From Erythroxylum novogranatense (lineage: Eukaryota; Streptophyta; Magnoliopsida; Malpighiales; Erythroxylaceae), in contig JAIWQS010000236.1 of assembly GCA_029891385.1 (NCBI GenBank), forward strand, positions 1,041,501-1,105,500: DNA of 64,000 nt. The letters run 5' to 3'. Position numbers and translations under genes: made by a program. The notes under the pieces were generated by a model. The model was not told where the DNA came from, searched no databases, and was given only the letters and a program-made list of their open reading frames with translations. Position 1 is the stretch's first letter; each line of letters begins with the position of its first letter. Positions 22,932 through 35,109 of the stretch are shown here, in pieces.

Positions 22932-23820
22932 TTCTTCACAAAGAGAACCGGAGTTCCCAAGGCGAAGAGCTCGGCCTAATGTAACCCTTCTCTAATAGAT
23001 CCTCCAATTGTTCCTTAAGCTCCTTCAATTCTGTCGGAGCCATTTGGTAAGGCGGAATTGAAATCGGCGTAGTACCTGGAAGAAGCTCAACGGGAAATTC
23101 AATTTCCCTAAGTGGAGATAGTCCTGGCAATTCCTCGGGAAAGACATCCGGGAAGTCCCTGACTATAGGAATGTCTTCCAACCTCCCTCCATCTGCCTTC
23201 GTCTCTAACACATAGGCTAAAAATGCTTCATATCTTTTACTCATCATTCTCTCTGCTGTCATCACCGAAACAATCCGAGGCGGACTGACTTTTCTATCTC
23301 CCATGAATACCACTTTTCTGCCATCCTCTAGCTCGAATTCCACTGTCTTCTTCTTGCAATCTAAATTGGCATGATACTTCTCTAATGTATCCATACCTAG
23401 AATCACATCTAATCCCCCCATCTTCAAGGGCATCAAGTCCACAAATTTTCCTCCACTAATCCCTATATCACACTCTCTATACACTTGATTGATAATAATA
23501 TACTGGTCGATCGAAGTACTCACCATCAGCGGAGTATCTAATGGGCTCAACTTCCTCCTAGGCACAGTCCTACCCAACAACACAAAAAAATGGGTAGAAC
23601 CTGGATCAATTAAAGCAAGAACATCATCATCAAACAATTTTACCATACCTGTCACCACTTCTGGAGCGGTCTCTGCCTCCTCTCGTGTCATTGCAAACAC
23701 TCTAGCTGGTGCTTGCCCCCTGGATCTTTCTAGAGGATGAACTCTCTTAGGTACCTCGGAGCTACCCACTTCAGTCATAGCCTTCTGTCCCACTATCTCT
23801 GTTCTCCTAGAAACTTGCAT
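22932..23820 (-). pseudogene. Gypsy 1 protease and reverse transcriptase N-terminal part
   Basis: A continuous 294-codon frame (22936-23820). It covers the gag tail, LIDPGSTHFF (protease active site, Asp codon at about 23605-23607), LDTPLMVSTSID, LDVILGMDTLEKYHANLDC, then IVRDFPDVFPEELPGL and the first reverse-transcriptase block with MAPTELKELKEQLEDLLEKG and YIRPSSSPW. It ends at the insertion, where the frame passes into copia sequence. The continuation is at 1-1381. The long open frame shows gypsy 1 is less decayed here than gypsy 2, although it is the older insertion by nesting. Confidence 0.92.
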
Positions 23821-24975
23821 CTGTGACCGCCCTCTTCTGGCCGGCTTAAGGCTAGGGCACTCTCTGGCTATGTGTTCTTTCTACCCACAATTGAAGTATG
23901 CACCTGTCAACCTGCGACATTCTCCTATATGGAGATTCCCATAATGCTCACATCTAGGAATAGGTGGCCTATTCCCACCTCCCCTTCTACTGCCGCCCAC
24001 CGTTGAGGCTTGGTGAAAAACAGTAGAAGTCCCTATGGGTCTAAGTTGGCTCACACCGCTGCTCCTCTCCTCGGACTGGACAGGAAAGGTTCTGGCACTT
24101 CTCTCAGGTATAGAAGTACCACCTCCCCTCTTGAACTGCTCTTGAACTGCTCTCTCCCCTTTCTCTTCCTGCTAATAGCACTCTTGATGTTCTCAACCCT
24201 CAATGCGGCTTCAACCAATTGTTGAAAGTCGCCAAAGTTTTGCAGTACCACCTTCTCTCTGATAGCGAGGTGTAGACCCGACTCAAACTGGCGGCACTTG
24301 GCATCCTCACTGAACCTCAGCTCCAAAGCATACCTCGATAACTGAGTGAACCGGCGCTCATAATTAGCAACTGACATCTCCCTCTAGGTGAGACTCAGAA
24401 ATTTCCTCTGCTTCTGCTGGATGTAAACCTCAGACAGATACTTCTTCCTGTAAACAGCCAGGAAGTCTTCTCATGTCAACCCTATCAGCTTCAGCTGACT
24501 CTCCGGTACACTCCCACCAATGCAAGGCATCATCCTGGAGCAGACTGGCAGCATAAACTACCCTCTCATCATCCTCACACTCCATCTGATCCAACACTCT
24601 CTCGGTCTTCCTAAACTAGGTCTCAACTTCCTCAGGATCCGTGGTCCCATAGAAGTCCACTGCTCCATACTTCCTTAACTTGTCAAATTGTCTCCCTTTC
24701 TTAGCTGGGGCCGAACCAGAAGCCTGTAGCATTTGACCCATAGCCTGAACAAAGGCTTGGATAAATGCCTGGAACAGTCTCGGATCTAGAGCAGGCATTT
24801 GCTCAGACTGACTAGGCGACTGCTGCGTCTGAGGTCGGAGGGGCTCACTACTTTGCCTTAGAGAAGCCTCAGCCACTCCCGAGGCTACGGACTCATCCGT
24901 TCTCTCCTCTCTCAGAGGAGAGTCAGGTGCAATTGAACCTTGCAGAACTCCTCGTGTCCTTCTACGAGGTGGCAT
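23821..24975 (-). pseudogene. Gypsy 1 gag
   Basis: The start is the ATG at 24975, giving MPPRRRTRGV, a Ser/Gln-rich stretch, MPALDPRLFQAFIQAF and FDKLRKYGAVDFYGTTDPEE (24616-24975). The capsid core continues in other frames (24051-24377: YERRFTQLSRYALEL and the LVEAALRVENIKSA block). A double zinc-knuckle region lies at about 23870-23960. The first knuckle reads CEHYGNLHIGEC, with Cys replaced by Tyr; the second reads FNCG followed by a stop where a Gln or Lys is usual. Internal stops near 24600 and 24390 make it a pseudogene. Confidence 0.9.
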
Positions 24976-25168
24976 CTTACTCCTTCAATGAAAACATTAA
25001 TGATTAGCTACAATTCGTTTTAATCTTAGTTTCTATATGTATGCATGATATGTATGTCACTTAATACAAACAATCAATTCATAATGCAAAATTTAATCAC
25101 ATAGCAAAGCAATGTACCTACTATGCATCCTAAGCTTATGAGTGAACCTAAGCTCTGATACCAAACAA
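24976..25168 (-). other. Gypsy 1 leader with primer-binding site
   Basis: The 193 bp between the LTR and gag hold the primer site at 25147-25163, minus strand TGGTATCAGAGCTTAGG, a perfect match to the standard plant initiator-tRNA primer site over its first 12 bases. Five bases separate it from the LTR end. The leader contains no other feature I can name. Confidence 0.92.
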
Positions 25169-25799
25169 TGTTGAACCCCGTCTCCGAGGCCCAACATTCG
25201 AAAATACACAAGCATTGGAGACCCAAAACTGAAAACAAACTGACCCCAATTTGGGTAACTTGCAAAAGGAAAATTGGATCAGCTTCTTAAGGACATTTAT
25301 TCCTCATATTCTAATGATTCTAAAGCCACTGAAAACGTTCAATTTGGATTAGAAATGAAAAAGTTATGCTCAAAATATTATCTGAAGAAAACAATCAAAA
25401 CTGACGCTCTACCGACTTCATGCCAGAGTTTGAAAGTCTTAGAGGTTAGATTGCCGATCAGTTCCTTCATAAAACTTGTAGGTTTACGTATCTAGTTTAA
25501 TTTAAAATAAGAATTGACCCAATCGGAGCTCTATAGCTCAAGATATTTCAAAATCATTGAAATATATTCAGACTTTATCGACCGACCATCACACTTTGTT
25601 TCAATCCACTTTTTATAATTTAAAAGAAATACTGACAAATCAGGTATAAAAAGATAGAAAATTTTCTTAGGAATCTATCGCTTCAAAAATGAGGTCGATC
25701 GGAGGTCTGTACAAAAAGTTATGGGTCGGTCGGCCAAGAACCGACCCCAAACGCCTCGGCTCGCCGAGCGACCTGCCCAGCGATCCGATCTAACAAGTT

Positions 25800-26240
25800 T
25801 CAAACCCTTATAACTTTTGACTCCGAGCTCCAAATGAAACAAGGTTTGATTCGTTGGAAAGTTAAGAGACAGCTCTACCATTTTCAAGAAGGAACTAAGA
25901 GCAAGCTTGGCTTCTAAAGAAATCAAAAGTTAACTCCAAGACCGATCGACTAGCTCCTCATAAACAGTACCCTAACTTGCAAATACCATAACTTTTGACC
26001 CAGAACTCCGAATTTAGCAAACTTGATGTCTATGGAAAGGTAAAAGAACGCTCTACAACTTCCATGAAGATCACTGATTCAATTTCCAACTCTATAAGGG
26101 TCAAAAGTGGACTCAAAGCTCTCTGCTAAAATCTGCCATTTAGACAGCACCTGCACTTAATTCTAACAACTCTTAGCTACCAAATAACACACTCTAAAAT
26201 AGCTCATACTACAACATGGAAAGCTCTACAACTCGCCTAA
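25800..26240 (-). repeat. Degenerate sub-repeats of about 175 bp in gypsy 1 LTR
   Basis: Two clear units and one weak one: ATAACTTTTGAC near 25809 and 25988, each followed by GAAAG and GCTCTAC (at 25874 and about 26051), with a weaker unit reaching GCTCTACAACTCGCC near 26223. Spacing is about 175 bp. Related, weaker phrases occur at 25290-25640. Confidence 0.7.
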
Positions 26241-27768
26241 CACCCTCAACGAGTCTAAATGATCCTATTCGACCTGTAACAACTCAAAATTTGGCTGAAT
26301 GCACAATATATCCAAAATTGACCACATCAGCCCAGAATTTGCAGAACTGAACAGCTCATAAACCTTTACAAATTCCCAGCGAGCTCTCCCAAAGCAAAAA
26401 CCCAGCAGCAACTCAATGATCAAAAGACTCATACATATACCCTTTTCAAGGTCAAGCACAGATTGCAAATCAATAAATTCACATGATGAAGAGGCTACTG
26501 GAGCTCTCAATCTCTTTATTAATCATTCAAGAGTTCAATCATAGCTTTAATTACATATCGGCATATTCATCAAGAATCTAGTACAAAATACAAAATATGA
26601 GATGCTCAATGCTTGATATGCTTAAAAAGCTATTCCAAAATGCTAGTCACTAACTTAATACAAAGTGTCTAGAATTCTTGGAGTTATGCCCGATGACTTG
26701 CAAGGTTCAGCAATCAACTTGAATTTGCACCTGAGGAGGGAGAATGGGGTGAGTAAAACATGGCTCAGTGGCTAACACCCTCATAGCCATCGAGTAATGA
26801 GCCATACAACACATAATCAAGAATCCATAACATTTGCAATTAACATAATATGCATAAATACCCAACTTTATCACATAAGTCATAATTAACCGAACTCATC
26901 ACATAAAGCATAACATGGGATCTTTTATCAATTAAAACACATAATATGCATCATATACTAAAAAATGATGAAATGCACACAATTGGCTCGAGAGTTCCAT
27001 AAACAAGACGGATAAACCAAGTTTATCGTAAACAAGACGAGTCAGACTTCTCGGGATCTCGTGGCCTCAATGAGCAAAATGGATAAGGCTTTGGGTCATC
27101 GTGCTGCGAGACTAACAATACAGGTTCTCTCTCGCCCAATCACAATCAATTTATGCTCAATATTCAAATGCCAAATGGCATTTGTATGCTTCTTTCATTT
27201 TGTCAAATCATCACAATCTCATACTTTTCATTCATATCAAAGGAAATATATCCATTTCATCACACACTTTCAAGTACATACACAACTCAACATGTACGAA
27301 ATTTAACAAGGATTACACACATAGGGCATTTTCCCATCACACAACAACTATAAAAATGTTACCCACCTAATATCGAAATCCAAATTCAAGATTGCCCTTC
27401 CTCCTTGTCTTGAATGGGGTTTTCTTGATTTCCTTCAATCAAACCATACTCCATTCAATAAATACATTCTAAAAGAAAGGCATAGCATTCATAAAATCAA
27501 GCAAAGGTAAAATAAACTTTAACCTAACCTACCCATAAGCCATCTATGCTAGAATAACCAAAACCTTAGCTTAGAAGTCCCCAAAAATCCATATATCTTA
27601 CCCTTCTCTTCTATCTTTCTTCAATCTCTACACAAACCCTAACTTCCATTATATCCCATACTTGAATCTAACATAAGCAAGGATAGAACTTACCTCCAAC
27701 AAGTAGTTTCTCTTCTTTTCTTCTTCTTTCTTCCTCCTTCAAGCTTCCTCGGCTCTCCCTTTCCTCTT

Positions 27769-30432
27769 TGTAGCGCCCTCACCGTAGGTACACATCGGAC
27801 GCCTTAGAAGGTCGCTCGACACGTATCCCACGATAAAGGTGCACTACCAGAAAATCCGACTGTTAATCCACATGGCATCGCAATAGTTAAAACCATAATA
27901 TATCAGAAATCAGTAAATTTTAAAATCTAATATAATCTTGATACAGTCATCCAATATCAGAATAGACAACTCTATCAGTCTCCTAAACAACACCAAAAAG
28001 GAAACTGATACAAGCATCTATCCTAAGTCATCCGCAAAAGTCCAACCCAGCTGACCGACCTGTGTGCCATCACTTCTCTTGCCAGCATGCTCGCACGGCA
28101 GGAAAAGACTATCTCCGGAGCTATGGGCCTACTCTATCGATCCTAAAAAATAGGTTACAATTTTGGGTGAGTTTGCGAACTCAGTGAGAAACCATCATCG
28201 ATGGTTCACTCAAATCATGCATTACGCAGATTGCGTACGGCATGGCACAGTAAAATACAATTAGTATATAACAATTTGCAGTAGCCTATAACAGTTTACA
28301 GTATCAAATAACAATTTACAATAAATCAGGTCATCACGTAATTCAGTAATCGTCACAAAACAATCATTCATGTGCATAAATGCATATGTGACTCTTTTCG
28401 ATTATTGAAGATTGTGCCCAAGTGCTCGATCAATTATTCGATTGGGGGGACGCGTGGGATTTCTCCCCTCGGGCTCGAGGCTTGTCGAAGATGATGTTAG
28501 AGCTCGAGGCTCCTTTTAGTGATAATAGCAACTTGGGTCACATATCCATTATCTGATCATACATTTATGCATGTAATGCAGTGTTTAGTAATTCAGTGTA
28601 TGGCTATAAAAGCCCATTATTGCATTTCTCAGTGTCATACAGTAGTCCAATCCAATCCAGTAAAAGCATGAAATCCAATTATATACATTTCAGTAATCAT
28701 GCAATTCACATTGGCAAGTAATTCACATAGAGCATTTAGACAATCAGGAATTTGAGAAACCAACTAGGTTACTCACCTGTTACTTCCGAGCTACTGTCTG
28801 GAAGTCCCAGCAATATCCGTGGAATGACGATCCAACGGCGCCTCTATAACAGTTAAATACAATCTCATTACTAAATGCTCAATTAAACAATTTGGTGATG
28901 CATATGTCTCAATGAAAATTATGTACAATGCATGTTCACGATTTCCGGCGCTAAAACCCAATTTTGATATCCTATGCCCAATTCTAACTCTTCGCTCAAT
29001 TGATCGACAATAATTGATCCAATCCAAAATTCAGTTCAATTTTCCTCAATTCATACTCCCTATAGCAATTTCCTATCCATTGGGTCAAAACCTCTATTGA
29101 AAATCCCAATTAAAACTCCAATTGTCTCAATTCAATACTTAGGTCACATTATGAACCATAATTGACCTTATTCTCTATAAATCAATACCATTTAAATTAA
29201 ATTCCAGTCCTCAAAATTATCTTCGATTGAAGACCTCTTTCCCTAGTTCATAATGAATCGAGAATCACCTCAATCAGAGGTCTATACCATAAATTATGCT
29301 CAATAAACTAACACTCATCCATTCAGAATTTCCATCCCTCGCCGCGACCTACGTCCCTTCGCCGCGACGTGGGAAACTCGTTCGTCGCGACGTGGAGACC
29401 GCTCGTCGTAACGCACAAATCCACGCTCGTCGCGACGTCCAACCGAGCTCGTTGCGACGAATAAATCATTATTCGTCACGACGAAGCCCTCACGCCTCTG
29501 CTCGCTCGTCGCGACGTGCGAAGGCCCGATCACTTTCTCCAATCGATTTTCCGATCTCTCTCTCTCTAAAACCAGTATTAAATACTCCCAACTACCAACT
29601 CAAACACAATAAATGCCATAAATGTAACAACTAACCATTAATAACAACATTAAAGCCATAAATACTTACCAATCAAAGATCAAATCCACAAATCCCCCAA
29701 ATCTTCGTAAACCGTAAAACTTTCTCAAATCACCGATTAACCACTCTCAATCCTTCTTAACCTTCATCAATCACAATAACAAGTTAGCCTTGCACAATAA
29801 GGAGAAAACCATAAGGAAAGATCGAAGAATCCTCACCTATGGGAGGAATCGATGAACACCGTGGGAGGAGAAGAGAAGAAAACGATTTTGCCTTAGGAAA
29901 ATTTTCTAACTTTCAAACCTAGGCTACTTATAGACATAAGTCTCCAAATCAGTTCAAATTTCAGTCTCTAAATTTTAATGACTCAACATTTTTATTCCCT
30001 AACAGTATAACTCTAACTTTTCCATTGCCATTCGACAATTCTTTCAGTACTATACAGTCAATCGGTCTGTCACTCGAAAATTTCCGATCCGGGCATTTTC
30101 TCCCGAATTTTCAGAAAATTTCCTATAAGCCAGTATCAATAGCCAATCACCCTTAGACTATACTAAATCAGTCATTCGAGCCCACTTACTCCTAATTTCT
30201 CAATCGATTGCAATCCAGTCAGTTCAGTCAGTCCACAATCCAATCAATTCATACCCACAATAAAATGCCGAAAAAATCATGAATGCATGTACCTATGAAT
30301 AAATGCATATGCAAGAAACCTGTTCCTCTATGATCAGAGGCCAGTAACATGTTCAATCAGTGAATGCAATGAAACCTATCAGTCCGTCCCAATTTACCAT
30401 AATACCCTTGCTAGCAGTAACGGGATGTTACA
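27769..30432 (-). repeat. Solo LTR, 2664 bp, with CTCTT duplication
   Basis: Starts TGTAGCGCCCTCACC and ends ACGGGATGTTACA. Perfect 5-bp duplications CTCTT lie at 27764-27768 and 30433-30437. It contains GGGTGAGTTTGCGAACTCAG near 28165, which in the LTRs at 39099 and 49447 occurs on the opposite strand near their 3' ends; hence the minus orientation. A run of CGTCGCGACG-type palindromes lies at 29318-29526. No gene. It presumably results from recombination between the LTRs of a complete element. Confidence 0.92.
29318..29526. repeat. Array of short CpG palindromes
   Basis: About 200 bp with roughly eight exact or one-off copies of CGTCGCGACG, separated by 10-30 bp of unrelated sequence, in surroundings that are strongly AT-rich. 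The same word occurs at the equivalent place in the gypsy 2 LTRs. Confidence 0.85.
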
Positions 30433-30904
30433 CTCTTGGCCAAAAACTCTCTTCTTCCTTAACTTACATTTTTCTTCTCTTTTCTTTCCTTTGGTCTACG
30501 ACAACTTTGCTTCCTCTCCTTAACTACTTAATTCATTTATTCTCATCTTTAAAGCCCTCTTTAAAACTACATAGTTTTGATACTTCTCTTAAAGCTCACT
30601 TGCCACTTTGGGCTCTCCTCCTCACAAGCCCACTACACAATAATCCACTTATTTCTAATCCTCCTTCTTCTTATTCCATTTATTCCTAAAGCCCATTCCT
30701 CCAACACAATTCTAATCCTTCATTTTAATTCCCAACTTCTAATTTCCAATCCTACCTACTAATTGCAAAACTCAACAAATATATATATATATAATTAAAC
30801 AATTAGAGCAAAATAAATAAATGAAAAAATATAATTAAAGTAAACGAATAATAATTAAATCAATAAATTAATAATTAATAATTAAAAAAAGTTGGGGCCC
30901 AACA

Positions 30905-31903
30905 AAAAGATGGTATAAAATGTTTCTCGTAAAACTAATACAAACCCCTTATCAAGGTTCAAGCCTACATATCCTACAAACAAAACATCCACCTCTTCAT
31001 TATTGTCGATCATCAACTTCTCCTCTCCTTTAATCAGCCTTCTCCTAGGTGTGAACCCCTGCATTGTGGAAGTAACTTGATTAGAAGCTCCACTATCTAA
31101 CCACCAAGAACTTGAAGTGGTTATAGCTACATTGGATTCATGAATCATATAGATTGACTAGTTACCTGACAGTTCTTGCTTAACCTTTCACAACTTGTAC
31201 TTCGGGCAATCGACCTTTCTATACCCCTTCTTCTTACAGAAGAAGCACCTCATATTCTTTATTTCATGTGGGCCCTTAGTAATGTTGGATTATCTAATCT
31301 GAATCTATGGAGAGGGTTTGGGTTTTTTACCCTTACCTTTAGGTTGTTGGGCCTTAGCCTTCCCCTTACCTTTGGCAGCTGCAAACAAGGCTATATAAGG
31401 AGAACTCTTAATCTTCTCCTCATCTGCAGCACACCGGAAAATCAAGACATTGATGTGCCAGGCCTCATCCTGAGAGATGTAGGAGGTAGCCAACATTTCA
31501 AACTCTCTCTCGAGAGTATTTAGTGCCTGATGCACTATAAATGTGTTAGGAATAGGTACATATAGTGCCTTCAGCTTACTCTAAAGGTGAACCATCCTAA
31601 TAATGTACTCTCAAACGCCTCCTTCTCCTGTATACCTCATAGAAAACAGCTCTTTAATCAAAGTGATCTGCTCTACATGAGAAGACATTTTTTACCTCTG
31701 GCAAATGCTATTCATAAACTCCTTCTCTATGACCATATCCGGTAATCCACTGAGTAGATGATCTAGGATCGATCTCTTGATGGTCAAATAGCACATCTTA
31801 TTTGACCACTCTTAGATTGTCATTGCTACTTTATCAGCTTTTGAGCTGATATCGGTAAGTGGAGAAGGCCTCTCGATATGCATCGCCATGTTGACGTCAG
31901 CCA
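30905..31903 (-). pseudogene. Copia 3 gag and protease (fragment)
   Basis: On the minus strand gag starts at 31904-31902 (MADVNMAMHIERPSP) and continues in broken frames through ADKVAMTI and LINELFSM-like blocks to the open segment 31305-31535 (LEREFEMLATSYISQDE). A single zinc knuckle near 31205-31235 reads CFFCKKKGYRKVDC, with Tyr in place of the usual His. The protease follows with WWLDSGASNQVTS (catalytic Asp codon about 31095-31097) and DKGFVLVLRETFY. The gypsy 1 LTR cuts it at 30905 and another LTR begins exactly at the gag start. The leader, LTR, integrase and later domains are not in the window. The clade differs from copia 1 and 2 by its gag sequence. Confidence 0.88.
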
Positions 31904-32430
31904 TGTTGGAACCCATCCCCGGTGGATCATGGGCTCGACGTCCTACGTGACACCTGGGAACGCACCCCACGAGGGAGGGATTCCTCACCACGAAAGGAAA
32001 CTCAAAACAGACTTATTCTTATGTCACCTGAACAAATCTTGATAAATTCACCCTACTTTTCCTCCAATAAAAAAATTTATCTGCTTAGGGCCCACAATTA
32101 AATCCGAATCCTAAACTAAAATGAAATTCCATGTCTCTAGGTCAAATGGAATTAGAAATCTCCTCAATCGGATCTCTATGGATCACAAAATCGCCCAAAA
32201 ACAGAATTATATTCAATAACGTCACATAAATGACTCTCTTTGATTTTTATCCGTAAGTTCCAACTAAAACCCGAAGGCTCTAATTTTTCCAAAAAGGGGT
32301 AGAAATTTTTTTTATAAAACCCACGTTTCAAAAATCTTGAAAATCGGAGGTCAAAGGGAAGAATGACAAATAAAACAGTGGGAGAGGTTAAAATCTTATA
32401 TTAAGAAAATCATAAATAAAATTTAAAATA

Positions 32431-32431
32431 A

Positions 32432-32474
<43 letters not shown>

Positions 32475-32517
32475 TATCGTCAGCACTCTGTTGAGTGCTG
32501 ACGACTACACTCAACAG
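32431..32517. repeat. (AT)n tract followed by overlapping hairpins
   Basis: After about 47 bp of AT repeat comes CGTCAGCACTC-TGTT-GAGTGCTGACG (32478-32503), a perfect 11-bp stem with a 4-base loop. CTGTTGAGTG (32488-32497) also pairs with CACTCAACAG (32508-32517), so two alternative stems share one arm. No protein or insertion signature explains it. Confidence 0.9.
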
Positions 32518-32599
32518 ATCTGAGGTAATCCTCGCAGACTCTACAGTCTTGAGGCAATTTCTTATAAAAAAAAACGAAATAAAACTTCTCCAACTTTTA

Positions 32600-33260
32600 A
32601 AATTTTTAACTCTTCACCCCGAAATTCAAATTTCTCAAATTCAGTATCAGTAAAAAGGTAAAAGGAAGCTCTACAACTTCCATGAAGGATTGAAAAACTA
32701 GTTTGGCCTTTAAGGGGGTCAAAAGTTGCTTCAAAGTTTCTGCTAAACTTGAAAAAGTCCTACACTATACCAAAAGTTTGAAAATTCATATCTTTTAACA
32801 CAAAAGCCAAAAAATGTCACATTTTACCTCATTGGAAAGATAAAGAGATGATCTACAAATTTCATGAAGGGTGAAAAAATCAATTCATTCGTTTAAAGAG
32901 GTAAAAACACTCTCAAAGTTACTACCTATATAAAAACCAATGGAACAGTGTAATTGACCAAATGAACAGTACCTGCAATTTTCCAAACCTCATAACTTTT
33001 TACTCTTAACTCCAAAAGTTTCATATTATACGTCATTGGAAAGATAGAAGGATAATTTACATTTTCTATGAAGGATGCAAAAATCAAATCAAGCTCTAAG
33101 GGGGTCAAAAATCCTTCCAAAGGTACTGTACAAACCTAACCCTTATCAACAGTAACTGAAATCTTTCAACCCTTATAACTTCTTCATCCTAATTTCAAAT
33201 GTGGCAAATTTTATATCATTGGAAAGCTCTAAACATATTATACAATCTTCAAGAAGACCC
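32600..33260 (-). repeat. Four degenerate sub-repeats of about 185 bp
   Basis: The phrase GGAAAGnT..TACAACTTYCATGAAGG recurs at about 32655, 32835, 33040 and 33220, each time preceded by a 'cataacttttnactc' phrase and followed by AAGGGGGTCAAAA-like sequence. Units are diverged but aligned over their whole length. Confidence 0.85.
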
Positions 33261-35109
33261 CCCAACTTAATTCAAGTTCTAAGAGGGTCTAAAACCTAAG
33301 AGAAGTTTCTGTCAAATTTTGCAAAAATTTGATAGCACCTCCTTTAAAAATTCAACTAGCCAAACTTCAATTTTCTTCTCCAAACTCCATATACCTGCAC
33401 AAAAACCACAATCTACACAATCTTCAATCCAACCAATCCAAATATCCCAAAGTATCAACTCCAATGGCAGCAACACACTCCTAGGAATCTAATAATTTCC
33501 CAAACCATAAAGCAACCTCAACTTACTCTTTCTTTTTGTCAATCTCAACCGTACAACAATACATTTTTAGAAAACATACAAAAGATACATTTCAAATTCA
33601 AAAATCTTACATTTATATGGAAACAAGTTAATATAAAGCTTTAAAGGGCATTTTAGCCCGAATACATCAAAAGTATCAAAGGACAAAGTATAAAGAACAT
33701 CCATTGTCCAAAATGCTATCTAAAGCTTTGTTTTCTCAAATATGACTTCAAAAGCAAAATGCATCGGAGTAATGCCTCAATCCCAATGTGATGACTCGGT
33801 TTCTCGCTCGACGTCTGTGGAGGAGAAAATGGGGTGTGAGCTCGACAGCTCAGTGGGTAACAACTTAATAATTAAGAATAAGCAAAACAATATTTATTCA
33901 TTCATTTCAAAATGAACAATCACATTTACAGAAAATATTTTCAATTTCTCATATCTCTTCACAAAAATTCATCACATCAAACTATTTACAAATCACATAT
34001 CAAAAAATCACAGTAAAAGTGGTTCGGGTGGATCCGAAGCGGGCATACTACACATTCCTTGAAGCGTCATGTATGTAGTGAACTTATGGGAGTCCGTGAG
34101 GAGTTCCAATGCCACTAGCGGGCAGGCGGGAGAAGCCTATAGTTAGACAGGTATACTTGACTCTTAAGGGACCACCACAAATCCAAAGAAAACATGCATA
34201 TCACATAATTCACACAATTCATACACATTAGCCATAATTGGCCCTTACCAAAGTCACTTTCATGTAATTGCCAAAATCACATATTCAAGTCTTTTTCACT
34301 TAACAAACCATTTTACAAATATTCCCAACATGAATTTACATACAAAAGATATCTCATACAAGTTAAAATCACCACAAAGAATAATTAATACAAAAATCTT
34401 ACTTCATTGGAAAGCATTAATTAACATTTCTTTTAAAAACTTTAATAAGCCTATTAACTCAATTATTAAGAAATCACCCACCTTAATTCCTTTAGCTTTG
34501 AGGTTGGTCAATTTGTCTTTCCTCTACCTCCAATTGCCTCACTTCTCCTTCATCAAACACAAAAATCCTATATAAATATGAGATATCAAAAATTGGCAAT
34601 TCTTAGGACATAAAAGCATGAATTTAAACCTATATAACCTTACCCATGCCTTCACTAAACTATTTGAACCAAAACCTATCTAAATTAATCAAAGAATTTC
34701 GAAATCCCTTACCTTAGGAAACAACCCACGAAAATTGATTTTGCTTCTAATGGAAGCTTAAACTCTTCCTCTTCCTTTTTCTTACTTAAAGATCACTCCA
34801 ATTCTCTTTTCCAAAGCAAGATAGGTTAAAGCCCTAACCTCTCTTCTTCTTCTTCTTCTTCTCCACTTCACTGAAGTCCTTCTCTCCCTCTCTTTTCTCT
34901 TATAAGTTTCGTAAGTCTCTTTAATGACTTAGGGAAACTTGCTTCTTAACTTAAAACCTATATCAAAACTACGTAGTTTTATTAAGTCCCTTCCTTTCCT
35001 TGCAATTTTCGTGGCTTTCCTCTCCACTCACGGCAATTAGGGTCTATTCCATTTATGCTTCTTTTAATTGGTATAAAAAGGACTAAAATGTCCCTCCTTG
35101 TAATGGCAC

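Larger units (their letters stand above)
1..30904 (-). mobile_element. Gypsy 1: Tekay/Del-like Ty3/gypsy retrotransposon, minus strand, interrupted
   Basis: The element reads right to left: 5' LTR (25169-30904), primer-binding site, gag, protease, first part of reverse transcriptase (down to 22932), then after a 21.5 kb insertion the rest of reverse transcriptase, RNase H and the start of integrase (1381-1). Its 3' part lies outside the window. The two halves belong together because the 5 bases CTTTC occur on both sides of the insertion (1377-1381 and 22927-22931), and keeping one copy makes the reverse-transcriptase frame continuous. The right LTR end is followed directly by copia protease sequence, so gypsy 1 probably inserted into copia 3. 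The gag start, the DPGSTH protease motif and the initiator-tRNA primer site are typical of the Tekay/Del chromovirus clade; that clade name is inferred from family resemblance. Confidence 0.88.
25169..30904 (-). repeat. Gypsy 1 5' LTR (about 3.07 kb without insertion)
   Basis: Starts TGTTGAACCCC and ends GGGGCCCAACA. It is interrupted by a solo LTR at 27769-30432. Non-coding. It holds degenerate sub-repeats with the phrase GCTCTACAACTTCCATGAAG (about 25800-26240), a short GC-rich palindromic stretch at 25730-25800 (GGCTCGCCGAGC-like), a hinge with GAGGAGGGAGAATGGGGTGA (26734-26753), and pyrimidine-rich sequence around 27700-27765 and 30440-30500. A short (AT)n lies at 30778-30793. The base right after the end starts copia protease sequence. 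Confidence 0.9.
31904..35109 (-). repeat. Long LTR, right end missing
   Basis: Begins TGTTGGAACCCATCC directly at the copia 3 gag start codon. By its terminus it belongs with the 25169 and 60140 LTRs. It contains an (AT)n tract (32431-32477), a hairpin (32478-32503), four sub-repeats (about 32600-33260), a hinge with GGAGGAGAAAATGGGGTG (33822-33839) and pyrimidine-rich sequence (34740-34890). No ending of the YAACA type is found. At about 35109 it changes into another LTR that lacks its own start. Orientation is by similarity. No gene is seen. Confidence 0.75.

Noticed and set aside
29296..29634. 112-codon Arg/Ser-rich frame as a nuclear protein
   Set aside because: Composition follows from repeated CGTCGCGACG words. 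Both strands are open for the same reason.
27769..30432. Full DNA transposon (because of short inverted ends)
   Set aside because: The 5-bp duplication, TG...CA ends and similarity to other LTRs fit a solo LTR. No transposase is present.
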